Assembly (NCBI RefSeq): GCF_000422965.1 | Contig: NZ_AUHB01000002.1 | Span: forward strand, 62,001 to 126,000 | DNA from: Pleomorphomonas oryzae DSM 16300 | GTDB lineage: Bacteria > Pseudomonadota > Alphaproteobacteria > Rhizobiales > Pleomorphomonadaceae | Reading direction: 5' to 3' | DNA length: 64,000 bases | Shown here: positions 54,092-64,000 of the stretch, in pieces | Layout of the letters: each line of letters opens with the position of its first letter | How positions within the stretch are numbered: the first letter of the stretch is position 1 | Notes under the pieces: model-generated | What the model was told of the DNA's origin: nothing | What the model saw: only the letters and a program-made list of their open reading frames with translations | Databases searched by the model: none | Program-made: the position numbers and the translations under genes

Positions 54092-54817
54092 ATGCCGGAT
54101 CATGCTGAGTCACGCCGGTCTTTGGCCAGCGCGACCGATAATCAGCCGTTCACTGCCGCTGGCCGCCGGAATGGTGCAGAACTTTCAAGGCGTCTCGTCG
54201 TCGCTGGCCTGCTGGCTGTGGCTCTGGCCGGCTGCAAGATCCTGCCGATCCAAAGCGAGAGTGACGCGGCTCAGCAGAAGTTTAACGGTACCGACTACCT
54301 GGCCAAGCTCTGGGATGCTCAAGTCGTCCCGGTAGTTCGAGACAAGGCTTTCCCGATCGAGACGGTGATTGCCGCCATTGAGGGTGGCCTCGACAAGGCC
54401 GGCCCTGAGTTCGGTCATCGTCCGGCCGAGGAAGGCAGTCCCTGGAGTTTCATCGTCAAGGGCACGGCGGTCATCAAGGAAAAGAACACCGCCTCGCGCG
54501 CCGGCACCGTGTTGATCGATGTGGCGACGCCGAAGGGGCCCGTTCCCGTGACCATTCAGATCGGGCCTGTCATCAAGGGCAACTCGTTGCGGGACGCCAT
54601 GCCCTTCATCAACTTCCAGAACTTCACCAACCAGTTGGAATTCGCCGAGGTCGGTCGCGCTTTCAACGGACGCGTCGTCACCGAGATCAAGGCAGCCGTC
54701 GATGCGTTGGCGCCCGGCCAGACGATCGCCTATTCCGGCACCTTCTCGCTCAATTCACCCACCGACAAGATCTTGCTGACGCCCGTCCTGATCGGCCCGG
54801 CGGGAGGCGCCCAATGA
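54092..54817 (+). CDS. DUF2291 family periplasmic lipoprotein
   Basis: A 241-residue protein with a long polar leader (about 33 residues), a hydrophobic stretch RLVVAGLLAVALAGC and a lipobox cysteine at 48. The mature part resembles the DUF2291 family of predicted lipoproteins found beside ribose-type ABC genes: FNGTDYLAKLWDAQVVP near the start, AEEGSPWSFIVKGTAVI in the middle and MPFINFQNFTNQLEFAEVGRAFN near the end. No function is established; a role in helping the importer or its binding protein is suggested by position only. The RBS is GGGAGG, six bases from the ATG. The stop overlaps the ATPase start by ATGA. Confidence 0.78.
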   Translation: MPDHAESRRSLASATDNQPFTAAGRRNGAELSRRLVVAGLLAVALAGCKILPIQSESDAAQQKFNGTDYLAKLWDAQVVPVVRDKAFPIETVIAAIEGGLDKAGPEFGHRPAEEGSPWSFIVKGTAVIKEKNTASRAGTVLIDVATPKGPVPVTIQIGPVIKGNSLRDAMPFINFQNFTNQLEFAEVGRAFNGRVVTEIKAAVDALAPGQTIAYSGTFSLNSPTDKILLTPVLIGPAGGAQ

Positions 54818-56373
54818 GCGCCCTGGAGCAGGCTCCGGCGGTGGTTCTTCGCGCCGAGAAGATGACGCGCGTCTTTCCGGGCACCATCGCCTTGGAAAAC
54901 GTCGACTTCGACGTTTACGAGCACTCGGTCAACGTGCTGATCGGCGAGAACGGGGCCGGCAAGTCGACGCTGATGCGCATCCTCGCCGGCGTCGATCAGG
55001 CGACCTCCGGTCGCATCCTGATGGGCGGCGAAGAAGTGCGGTTCTCTTCGGTGCTGGATGCCGCGCAAAAGGGCATCGGCATCGTCTTCCAGGAACTCAA
55101 TCTCTGCCCCAACCTCTCCGTCACCGAGAATATCTTCCTCGGTCGCGACATGACCAAGGGCGGCGTTCACATCGACATGCCGCGCCAGCGTGAGCGGGCC
55201 AAGGAATTGCTCGCCCGCCTGGAGCATGACATCGACCCGGATACGCTGGTCGACGATCTCAGGATCGGCGAGCAGCAGATTGTCGAGATCGCCAAGGCGT
55301 TGGCCGACGATGCCAAGGTGCTGATCATGGACGAGCCGACCTCGGCGCTGTCGTCCTCCGAGGTCGAGGTGCTGTTCCGCGTCATCGCCGAACTGAAGAA
55401 GTCCGGCGTCGCCATCATCTACATCTCGCACCGCCTCGAAGAGCTCGTCCGCATCGGCGACTATTTCACCGTGCTGCGCGACGGCCATTTCCAGGCGAGC
55501 GCCCCCAAGGGTGAGGCCACCATCCCCTGGATCATCCGCCAGATGCTCGGCACCTCGGAATTCGCCAAGCGCCAACAGCGTGACGTGAAGGTCGGCGAGC
55601 CCGTACTGTCGGTGCGAAACCTGAAGCTGCCGCGCGTCGGCGGCGGCTATCTCGTCGATGATGTCAGCGTCGATTTCCGGGCCGGCGAGATCGTCGGCAT
55701 CTACGGTCTGTTGGGTGCCGGCCGTTCCGAACTGTTTGAGAGTCTGTTTGGCCTCAGGGCCGACGCGCGCGGCGAAGTTGCCATCGGCAGCAAGTCCATC
55801 GATCAGCTTCCGGTAGCCAAACGCATCGCGGCTGGTCTGTTCCTTGTGCCGGAAGACCGACAGCGCGACGGTCTCGTGCAGAACCTGACGGTCGGCAAGA
55901 ACCTGTCGCTTGCCAGCCTTGCCAAGGTCACGAAACTCTTCACCGTCCAGAACGCTGCGGAAAACAAGGCGATCGACAAGCTGTTCCGCTCGCTGCGCAT
56001 CAAGGCGCCATCGCCCGAGACACCCATCACCTCGCTGTCGGGCGGCAACCAGCAGAAGGTAGTCATCGGCAAGAGCCTGATGACCGAACCCAAAGTGCTG
56101 CTGCTCGACGAACCCACCCGCGGCATCGATATCGGCGCCAAGGAAGAGGTGTTCCGCACCATGCGCGAGCTGGCCGATCAAGGCCTCGCCGTGGTGTTCG
56201 CCACCTCCGATCTCAAGGAGGTGCACGCCGTGTCCGACCGCGTGCTGGTGATGTCGCAGGGGCGGATCACCGCCGATCTGCCCGATCATGAGGCGACCGA
56301 TGAAGTCATCGTCCGCGCCTCCACCAAGGGACACGCCGCCCCCGTTCACGACCACCCGGCTCAGGATCAGTGA
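54814..56373 (+). CDS. Sugar ABC transporter ATP-binding protein (RbsA type)
   Basis: A 519-residue tandem ATPase for a CUT2 pentose-type importer. The first half has GENGAGKSTLMRILAG, LRIGEQQIVEIAKAL as its signature region and VLIMDEPTSAL. The second has YGLLGAGRSELFESLFG, the intact signature LSGGNQQKVVIGKSL and LLLDEPTRGIDIG. It is translationally coupled to the DUF2291 gene. It energises uptake of the sugar that the divergent isomerase-kinase-transketolase operon would degrade, since both operons share an operator. Confidence 0.92.
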   Translation: MSALEQAPAVVLRAEKMTRVFPGTIALENVDFDVYEHSVNVLIGENGAGKSTLMRILAGVDQATSGRILMGGEEVRFSSVLDAAQKGIGIVFQELNLCPNLSVTENIFLGRDMTKGGVHIDMPRQRERAKELLARLEHDIDPDTLVDDLRIGEQQIVEIAKALADDAKVLIMDEPTSALSSSEVEVLFRVIAELKKSGVAIIYISHRLEELVRIGDYFTVLRDGHFQASAPKGEATIPWIIRQMLGTSEFAKRQQRDVKVGEPVLSVRNLKLPRVGGGYLVDDVSVDFRAGEIVGIYGLLGAGRSELFESLFGLRADARGEVAIGSKSIDQLPVAKRIAAGLFLVPEDRQRDGLVQNLTVGKNLSLASLAKVTKLFTVQNAAENKAIDKLFRSLRIKAPSPETPITSLSGGNQQKVVIGKSLMTEPKVLLLDEPTRGIDIGAKEEVFRTMRELADQGLAVVFATSDLKEVHAVSDRVLVMSQGRITADLPDHEATDEVIVRASTKGHAAPVHDHPAQDQ

Positions 56374-56375
56374 CC

Positions 56376-58500
<2,125 letters not shown>

Positions 58501-58553
58501 TCTCTCCTCCCAAGGTTCAGACCTCCACGACCTGAACCGTGATCACCAAGCAG

Positions 58554-58579
58554 CAGGCGGGCGCTCCGGCGTCCGCCTG
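58554..58579 (+). terminator. Rho-independent terminator after the importer operon
   Basis: An 11-bp stem (CAGGCGG-G-CGC with GCG-T-CCGCCTG, including one G-T pair) is closed by a TCCG tetraloop and followed by TTTTATATT. A further hairpin (GGTTCAG with CTGAACC) lies just upstream at 58514-58538. Confidence 0.87.
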
Positions 58580-58733
58580 TTTTATATTCGGCCTTGCATC
58601 CCATAGCTGCTTGGCCGATAAATCCACACTATTCAAAGGTTTGTGCGAAGTCTCGGCAAGCGAACCGGCTGGATTGCATGTCAACAGGCGTGGTCCTGAT
58701 CCGCCGGATGCCGCCCGTAACGGAAAGTATGAG

Positions 58734-59552
58734 ATGCCCTTTCGGATGATCGCCCTCGACCTCGACGGTACGCTTCTCGATCCTGAAGGGCGCATTCGCC
58801 GGCGCAGCATCGACGCGCTCAAGGCTGCCAAGGCACGCGGTCTGGAAGTCGTTCTGGTCACCGGACGGCACCATTCGGTGACGCGGCCTTATTTTGAAGA
58901 GCTTGGTTTGACCGGGCCGGCCATCTGTTGCAACGGCACCTATGTCTACGACTTCGCGACTGGACGGATTGTCAGCGGCGAGCCGTTCGGCCGCGACGAA
59001 GCGCGCCACATCATCGCTTCCTGCCGTCAGCACGGCGTCGACATGCTGATGTACCTCGACGACGCCATGCTCTACGAAGTGCCGACGCCGCATCTGCAAA
59101 AGCTGGGTGCTTGGATCGATAGTCTGTCTACCCGGCCGAAGCCGGAACTGCGACGGGTGGCCTCCATGGAGGCGGTGCTCGACGCCGCTCCCAATGTCTG
59201 GAAGTTCGTGGTCACCCATTCCGACGCCGGACGCCTCGCGGCGTGGTACGCCGAAGCCGAGACCATGCCGGCCTATGGCGTCGAATATTCCTGGCACGAT
59301 CGCATCGACGTCATGCCGGCCGGACGCAGCAAGGGCAGCCGCCTGATCGCCTGGGCAGCCGAGCGGGGCGTTGATGTGGCCGACATCGTTGCCTTCGGCG
59401 ATAACTTCAACGACCTCGCCATGTTGACGGGCGTTGGCCTTGGTATCGCTATGGGCAATGCGCCCGACGCGGTCAAAGCGCAGGTGCCAGAGGTGATTGG
59501 CAGCAACGACACCGACGCTCTCGCCGATCGCATCGAGCGGCTGATTGCCTAA
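58734..59552 (+). CDS. Cof-type HAD hydrolase (HAD-IIB sugar phosphatase)
   Basis: A 272-residue phosphatase with HAD motif I IALDLDGTLLD, motif II VLVTGRHH, the IIB cap in the middle, a lysine in AGRSKGSRL (motif III) and motif IV VAFGDNFNDLAML. Cof-type enzymes remove phosphate from sugar phosphates or flavin nucleotides. It follows the importer operon after a terminator, so it may be separately expressed; a role in clearing a toxic or dead-end sugar phosphate is possible but unproven. The ATG at 58734 was chosen because motif I begins eight codons after it, as usual. Confidence 0.88.
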   Translation: MPFRMIALDLDGTLLDPEGRIRRRSIDALKAAKARGLEVVLVTGRHHSVTRPYFEELGLTGPAICCNGTYVYDFATGRIVSGEPFGRDEARHIIASCRQHGVDMLMYLDDAMLYEVPTPHLQKLGAWIDSLSTRPKPELRRVASMEAVLDAAPNVWKFVVTHSDAGRLAAWYAEAETMPAYGVEYSWHDRIDVMPAGRSKGSRLIAWAAERGVDVADIVAFGDNFNDLAMLTGVGLGIAMGNAPDAVKAQVPEVIGSNDTDALADRIERLIA

Positions 59553-59573
59553 TCAGTCTTGCGTACATGCTCG

Positions 59574-59621
59574 CGTAATGGGCGTGCCTGCCTATTGACC
59601 ACTGTTCGACGACCCATTACG
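59574..59621. repeat. Perfect 9-bp inverted repeat with 30-bp spacer
   Basis: CGTAATGGG (59574-59582) and CCCATTACG (59613-59621) are separated by 30 bases, just after the HAD gene. No T-tract follows. It may be a long-loop terminator or a pair of protein-binding half-sites. Confidence 0.4.
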
Positions 59622-59817
59622 ACTTTCCCTTCAGAAACAAGGCGCCCAGCCATCCGGGACTGACGGAAACGCCGTCACGGGATGATCCGCGCGGCTACTC
59701 GCGCTCGCGAACCGTCGGGGATATGGTGAAGAGGCGTAAGGCTCCATCGCTTGTTGCGAGAGGTGCCGAGCGACCAAACGGCGGAGAAACCGCCGGGTAT
59801 GAAAAGGGGAACCGAAC

Positions 59818-61458
59818 ATGACCATGCCAGTCCTGGTAAAGCATCTGAGATACCTATCGGCCGGTGCCGCAATGGCGGCCTTTGTGACCTGCGCCGGCCC
59901 ATCCTTCGCGGCCACGCCCGCCGACACGTTGGTCGAGGGTTTCTCCATCGACGATATCATCACGCTCGATCCTGGCGAGGCCTTTGAGCTGTCAACGGCA
60001 GAGGTTACTGCCAATAGCTATTCGCTACTTGTTCGCCTCGATCTCGATGATACGACGAAGGTAAAGGGCGATCTGGCCGACAGCTGGACCGTTTCCGACG
60101 ACGGTCTCACCTATACCTTCAAGCTGAAGCCGGGCTTGAAGTTCGCGTCCGGCAATCCGGTCACCGCTGACGATGTCGCCTTTTCGGCCGAGCGTCTCAT
60201 CAAGATGGACAAGAGCCCGGCCTTCCTGTTCGGGCAGTTCGGCCTGACCGGCGACAATGTGACCGAGAAGGTCAAGGCGGTCGATCCGCTCACCGTCTCG
60301 TTCACCGTCGACAAGCCCTATGCGACGTCCTTCGTACTGAACGTCCTGTCGTCGACCGCCGGCTCTGTGCTCGACAAGAAGCTGGTCATGGAGCACGCCA
60401 AGGCGGTAACGCCGTCGGCCGAGTACAAGTGGGACACCGATTTCGGCAATGACTGGCTGAAGACCACTTCGGCTGGCTCGGGTCCTTTCAAGGTGGTGAC
60501 CTGGAAGGCCAATGAGGCGGTCGTTCTTGAGCGCAACGACAATTATTTCGGCGAGCCGGCCAAGCTGAAGCGGGTGATCTATCGCCACATGAAGGAAAGC
60601 TCTGGCCAACGTCTGGCGCTCGAGAACGGCGATATCGACATTGCCCGCAACCTTGAACCCGGCGATCTCGACGCGGCGGCTGCGAACAAGGCGCTCGCCA
60701 CGGTTTCGGCACCCAAGGGCACCGTCTACTATATTTCGCTCAACCAGAAGAACCCCAACCTCGCCAAGCCCGAGGTGATCAAGGCGTTCAAATATCTGGT
60801 CGACTACGATGCGATCGGCGCCACCCTGATCAAGGGCATCGGCGAGATCCACCAGTCCTTCCTGCCGAAGGGCCAGTTGGGCGCCATCAACGACAACCCC
60901 TATAAGTTCGACGTGGCGAAAGCCAAGGACCTGCTCGCCAAGGCTGGTCTCGGCGACGGCTTCACCGTCACCATGGATACCCGTAACACCGAGCCGGTGA
61001 CCGGCATCGCCCAGAGCTTCCAGCAGACGCTGGGGCAGGCGGGTGTCAAACTCGAAATCATCCCTGGCGATGGCAAGCAGACGCTGACCAAATACCGCGC
61101 GCGTCAGCACGACATGTATATTGGCCAGTGGGGTTCCGATTATTTCGACCCCAACTCCAACGCCGACACCTTCACCTCCAATCCCGACAACTCCGACGAG
61201 GGCAAGACCAAGACGCTAGCCTGGCGTAACGCCTGGGATCCCAAGGAGCTCGACGCCGAAACCAAGGCGGCGCTGCTTGAAAAAGATGCGGCCAAGCGCG
61301 CCGCCATGTACGAGGACCTGCAGCGGAAGGTGTTGGATAGCGGCCCGTTCGTGGTGATCTATCAGCAGATCGAGGTCGCCGCTTATTCGGCCAAGCTCCA
61401 GGGCTTCAAGCTCGGTCCGTCCTACGACACCAACCTGGTCGCCCCGATCTCGAAGTAA
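59818..61458 (+). CDS. ABC transporter substrate-binding protein, DppA/OppA family (copy 1)
   Basis: A 546-residue class C periplasmic binding protein (SBP_bac_5), with a signal segment ending near SFA-ATPADTLVEG. Family marks are LADSWTVSDDGLTYTFKLKP, GLKFASGNPVTADDVAFSAERL, a GSGPFKVVTWKANEAVVLER region and YLVDYDAIGATLIKGIG. It binds peptides, opines or other oligomeric solutes; the ligand is not known. It is closely related to the next gene and would serve the DppB-like permease encoded after it. ATG at 59818 was chosen; a second ATG follows two codons later. A small hairpin at 59779-59795 precedes the RBS AGGGGA. Confidence 0.92.
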   Translation: MTMPVLVKHLRYLSAGAAMAAFVTCAGPSFAATPADTLVEGFSIDDIITLDPGEAFELSTAEVTANSYSLLVRLDLDDTTKVKGDLADSWTVSDDGLTYTFKLKPGLKFASGNPVTADDVAFSAERLIKMDKSPAFLFGQFGLTGDNVTEKVKAVDPLTVSFTVDKPYATSFVLNVLSSTAGSVLDKKLVMEHAKAVTPSAEYKWDTDFGNDWLKTTSAGSGPFKVVTWKANEAVVLERNDNYFGEPAKLKRVIYRHMKESSGQRLALENGDIDIARNLEPGDLDAAAANKALATVSAPKGTVYYISLNQKNPNLAKPEVIKAFKYLVDYDAIGATLIKGIGEIHQSFLPKGQLGAINDNPYKFDVAKAKDLLAKAGLGDGFTVTMDTRNTEPVTGIAQSFQQTLGQAGVKLEIIPGDGKQTLTKYRARQHDMYIGQWGSDYFDPNSNADTFTSNPDNSDEGKTKTLAWRNAWDPKELDAETKAALLEKDAAKRAAMYEDLQRKVLDSGPFVVIYQQIEVAAYSAKLQGFKLGPSYDTNLVAPISK

Positions 61459-61476
61459 CAATCCGATGTCGCTTGA

Positions 61477-61516
61477 CGCCGCCCATCTTGACGGTGGGCG
61501 GCGCGAGCAGTTTTTT
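61477..61516 (+). terminator. Hairpin plus T-run between the paralogous binding-protein genes (possible attenuator)
   Basis: CGCCGCCCA and TGGGCGGCG form a 9-bp stem with a 9-base loop (61477-61503), followed seven bases later by TTTTTT (61511-61516). It lies in the 85-bp gap between two similar binding-protein genes and may let only part of transcription pass on to the second gene. Confidence 0.6.
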
Positions 61517-61543
61517 GAAACGACAAAAGAAGAGTATCTGGAA

Positions 61544-63187
61544 ATGAAAGCGCCGTTTGGGGCGAAAGCCTTTCGTGAATTCTCCGCCGGTGTCGCACTG
61601 GCCGTACTCATGACCTTCGGCGCTCCGACTTATGCCGCAACGCCTGCCGACACGCTGGTAGAGGGCTTTGCCATTGACGACCTGATCACTCTCGATCCCG
61701 CGGAAGCCTTCGAGTTCACGGCCGCCGAGTTCATCGCCAACAGCTACAACAAGCTGGTCAATCTCGATCCGCAGGATACCTCGAAGATCGTCGGCGAACT
61801 GGCGGATAGCTGGACGGTGTCCGACGATAGCCTGACCTACACGTTCAAGCTCAAGCCGGGCCTGAAATTCGCCTCCGGTAACCCGATCACCGCGGCCGAT
61901 GTCGCCTATTCCTTCGAACGGGTAGTCAAGCTCGACAAGTCTCCTGGCTTCCTGATCACTCAGTTTGGCATTACTGGCGACAACGTCGCCGAAAAGGCCA
62001 AGGCGATCGATCCTCTGACTTTCCAGCTCACCGTCGACAAGGCCTACGCGCCAAGCTTCGTGCTCAACGTCCTGACCTCGATGACTGCCTCGGTGGTCGA
62101 CAAGGATCTGGTCCTGCAGCACGTCAAGCCGGTGACGCCAAGCGACGAGTTCAAGTACGACAACGACTTTGGCAACGACTGGCTGAAGTCGGCCTATGCC
62201 GGTTCCGGTCCGTTCAAACTGGTCGTCTGGAAGGCCAACGAAGCGTTGGTTCTGGAGCGCAACGATAACGCCGCCGTGCACCAGGCCAAGCTGAAGCGGG
62301 TGATCTATCGCCACATGAAGGAGAGCGCCGGCCAGCGTCTGGCTCTCGAGAACGGCGACATCGATATCGCCCGCAATCTCGAGCCCGGCGACGCCGACGC
62401 CATCACCGCCAAAGAGGGCTTTGCCATCACATCGGCGCCCAAAGGCACGCTTTATCTGCTCGGCCTCAACCAGAAAAACCAGTATCTCGCCAAGCCCGAG
62501 GTGAGGCAGGCGATCAAGTACCTGATCGACTATGATGCCATTGCCTCGACCCTCATCAAGGGGATCGGCCAGGTGCATCAGACCTTCCTGCCGTCTGGGC
62601 AGCTCGGCGCGCTCGAAGACAAGCCATTCTCATTGGATGTCGCCAGGGCCAAGGCCCTGCTCGCTCAAGCCGGCTTGCCCGACGGCTTTTCCGTGACACT
62701 CGACGTGCGCAACACGCAGCCGGTCTCAGGCATTGCCGAGAGCCTGCAGCAGACCTTTGCCCAGGCCGGCATCAAGCTGGAACTGATCGCCGGAGATGGC
62801 AAGCAGGTACTGACCAAGTGCCGGGCACGCCAGCACGACATGTGTTTCAGCAATTGGGGTTCGGACTATTTCGATCCCAACTCCAATGCCGAGACCTTCA
62901 CCGTCAACGCGGACAACTCGGATACCAGCAAGAACAAGACCCTTGCCTGGCGCAATTCGTGGGATCCGGGCGAACTGAACGATGTGACGCACGCCGCGCT
63001 GCTTGAGAAGGACACCGCCAAGCGCGCCGCCATGTATCAGGATCTGGAGCGCAAGGTTATCGAGACCGGCCCCTATGCCTTCATCTACCAGCAGATCGAG
63101 GTTGCCGGTTACGCGACGAAGGTGAAGGGCCTCAAGCTCGGTCCCAGCTTCGACACCAACTATGTCTACCCCATCGCGAAGGACTGA
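61544..63187 (+). CDS. ABC transporter substrate-binding protein, DppA/OppA family (copy 2)
   Basis: A 547-residue paralog of the preceding protein, similar along its whole length. It starts MKAPFGAKAFREFSAGVALA with a signal ending near TYA-ATPADTLVEG. An earlier in-frame start (61466) would place the intergenic hairpin inside the gene and was rejected. Shared blocks include LADSWTVSDDSLTYTFKLKP and QKNQYLAKPEVRQAIKYLID. A distinct feature is LTKCRARQHDMCF, where copy 1 has tyrosines at both cysteine positions. It probably binds a related but different ligand for the same permease. Confidence 0.92.
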   Translation: MKAPFGAKAFREFSAGVALAVLMTFGAPTYAATPADTLVEGFAIDDLITLDPAEAFEFTAAEFIANSYNKLVNLDPQDTSKIVGELADSWTVSDDSLTYTFKLKPGLKFASGNPITAADVAYSFERVVKLDKSPGFLITQFGITGDNVAEKAKAIDPLTFQLTVDKAYAPSFVLNVLTSMTASVVDKDLVLQHVKPVTPSDEFKYDNDFGNDWLKSAYAGSGPFKLVVWKANEALVLERNDNAAVHQAKLKRVIYRHMKESAGQRLALENGDIDIARNLEPGDADAITAKEGFAITSAPKGTLYLLGLNQKNQYLAKPEVRQAIKYLIDYDAIASTLIKGIGQVHQTFLPSGQLGALEDKPFSLDVARAKALLAQAGLPDGFSVTLDVRNTQPVSGIAESLQQTFAQAGIKLELIAGDGKQVLTKCRARQHDMCFSNWGSDYFDPNSNAETFTVNADNSDTSKNKTLAWRNSWDPGELNDVTHAALLEKDTAKRAAMYQDLERKVIETGPYAFIYQQIEVAGYATKVKGLKLGPSFDTNYVYPIAKD

Positions 63188-63193
63188 CGGACG

Positions 63194-64000
63194 ATGGCGG
63201 CGATCGAAGCTTCGAAACCGGCCCGACGACGGCGCGTCCGTGGTCTGGCGGTTAATTTCGGGCGGTTTGCCATCATGTTGGCGACCACCTTTCTCGGCCT
63301 CCTCGCCGTAACCTTCTTCATCGGGCGCGTGGTGCCGATTGATCCGGTCCTGGCGATCGTCGGCGATCGCGCGCCGGCGTCGGTCGTCGAGCGCGTCCGC
63401 GAGCAGATGGGCTTCAACCTGCCGCTCTGGGAACAGTTCTTCATCTATCTCAAGCAGGCGCTGGCCGGCGACTTCGGTATCTCGGTTTTGACGACCAATC
63501 CGGTGTTGGAGGACATTCGCAACGTCTTTCCGGCGACACTGGAACTTGCCACGGTCGGCACGCTGATCGGCGCCGGCCTTGGCGTGCCGCTGGGCGTTGT
63601 CGCCGCCGTCCGGCGCGGCTCGATTGCCGACCAGATCGTCCGCATCGTCGGCCTCATCGGCTATTCGGTGCCGATTTTCTGGCTGGGATTGCTGTCGCTG
63701 TTGCTGTTCTATGCGCGCTTGAAGTGGGTGGCCTATCCCGGGCGCCTCGACGTCGCCTACGAGTACACCTTCACCCCCATCACCGGCCTTTATCTCTTCG
63801 ATGCCGCCTGGACGCGGCAATGGGATGTGCTGTGGGACGCATTCCGCCACATCATTCTTCCGGGCTCGCTGCTCGGCTACTTCTCGCTCGCCTATATCAG
63901 CCGCATGACGCGCTCCTTCATGCTCAACGAGCTTGGCCAGGAATATATCGTTGCCGCCCGCGCCAAGGGGCTCAGCGAGCGCCGCATCGTCTGGTTTCAC
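63194..64000 (+). CDS. ABC transporter permease, DppB/OppB family, partial
   Basis: The first 269 codons of an inner-membrane permease; the 3' end is cut by the window. It begins MAAIEASKPARRRRVRGLAV, a basic leader before helix one (MLATTFLGLLAVTFFIGR). It shows the DppB pattern VREQMGFNLPLWEQFFIYL, GDFGISVLTTNPV, the periplasmic permease fold FPATLELATVGTLIGAGLGVP across two helices, and the coupling helix ELGQEYIVAARAKGLSERRI near the cut. It starts six bases after the copy 2 stop, so all three genes form one operon. Confidence 0.92.
   Translation, partial: MAAIEASKPARRRRVRGLAVNFGRFAIMLATTFLGLLAVTFFIGRVVPIDPVLAIVGDRAPASVVERVREQMGFNLPLWEQFFIYLKQALAGDFGISVLTTNPVLEDIRNVFPATLELATVGTLIGAGLGVPLGVVAAVRRGSIADQIVRIVGLIGYSVPIFWLGLLSLLLFYARLKWVAYPGRLDVAYEYTFTPITGLYLFDAAWTRQWDVLWDAFRHIILPGSLLGYFSLAYISRMTRSFMLNELGQEYIVAARAKGLSERRIVWFH

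Overview
The window is GC-rich DNA of an alphaproteobacterium, most likely of the Hyphomicrobiales. This rests on a pseudoazurin plus nosRZDFYLX cluster with an NnrR-type box, a TGA-N9-TCA iron-responsive operator of the rhizobial RirA type next to a siderophore-receptor regulator, a BacA/YddA-type ABC protein and several rhizobial-style sugar ABC operons. Genus is not determined (Pleomorphomonas-like is only a guess). No tRNA, rRNA, CRISPR array, insertion sequence or phage gene was seen.

Layout. 1-4715 (minus): a tightly coupled operon of a BacA/YddA-type ABC protein, a GH3 beta-glucosidase and a PF10091 'glucoamylase-like' (GH144-like) enzyme cut by the window edge. 4905-5576 (plus): a DUF1737 protein and a YbaK-type tRNA deacylase. 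5660-8879 (minus): an AraC regulator and a TonB-dependent siderophore receptor under a probable IRO box. 9202-19671 (plus): a complete nitrous oxide reduction cluster, pseudoazurin-nnrS-nosRZDFYLX, with an FNR-type box before the pseudoazurin gene and an NnrR-type box before nosR.

19684-28121 holds the first system of special interest: methylthioribose kinase, methylthioribose-1-phosphate isomerase and a class II aldolase, which are the three steps of the 'DHAP shunt' for 5-methylthioribose or 5-deoxyribose. They come with a SorC-family regulator and a complete ribose-type ABC importer. A shared operator-like sequence lies in both divergent promoter regions. 28263-33931 (minus) holds a tannase-family esterase, an MsbA-like ABC exporter and two aldo/keto reductases. 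34128-39992 (minus) is tamB-tamA for outer-membrane assembly.

40193-47473 (minus) is a LacI-controlled oligosaccharide operon: regulator, binding protein, two permeases, a GH127 beta-L-arabinofuranosidase and a MsmK/UgpC ATPase. Two LacI-type palindromes lie at its head. 47806-59552 holds the second system of interest: a DeoR regulator between a minus-strand operon (FucI-like isomerase, split transketolase, FGGY kinase) and a plus-strand operon (DUF2291 lipoprotein, ribose-type ABC importer, then a HAD phosphatase). A 29-bp element of three 10-bp direct repeats occurs in both promoters, which ties the halves into one regulon. The layout fits a branched-pentose (D-apiose/apulose-like) pathway in which transketolase replaces the aldolase. 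59818-64000 (plus) has two tandem paralogous class C binding proteins and a truncated DppB-like permease.

Overall the segment looks like chromosomal catabolic and respiratory real estate of a facultatively denitrifying, plant- or soil-associated bacterium: many uptake systems, each packed with its own enzymes, regulator, operator and terminator.
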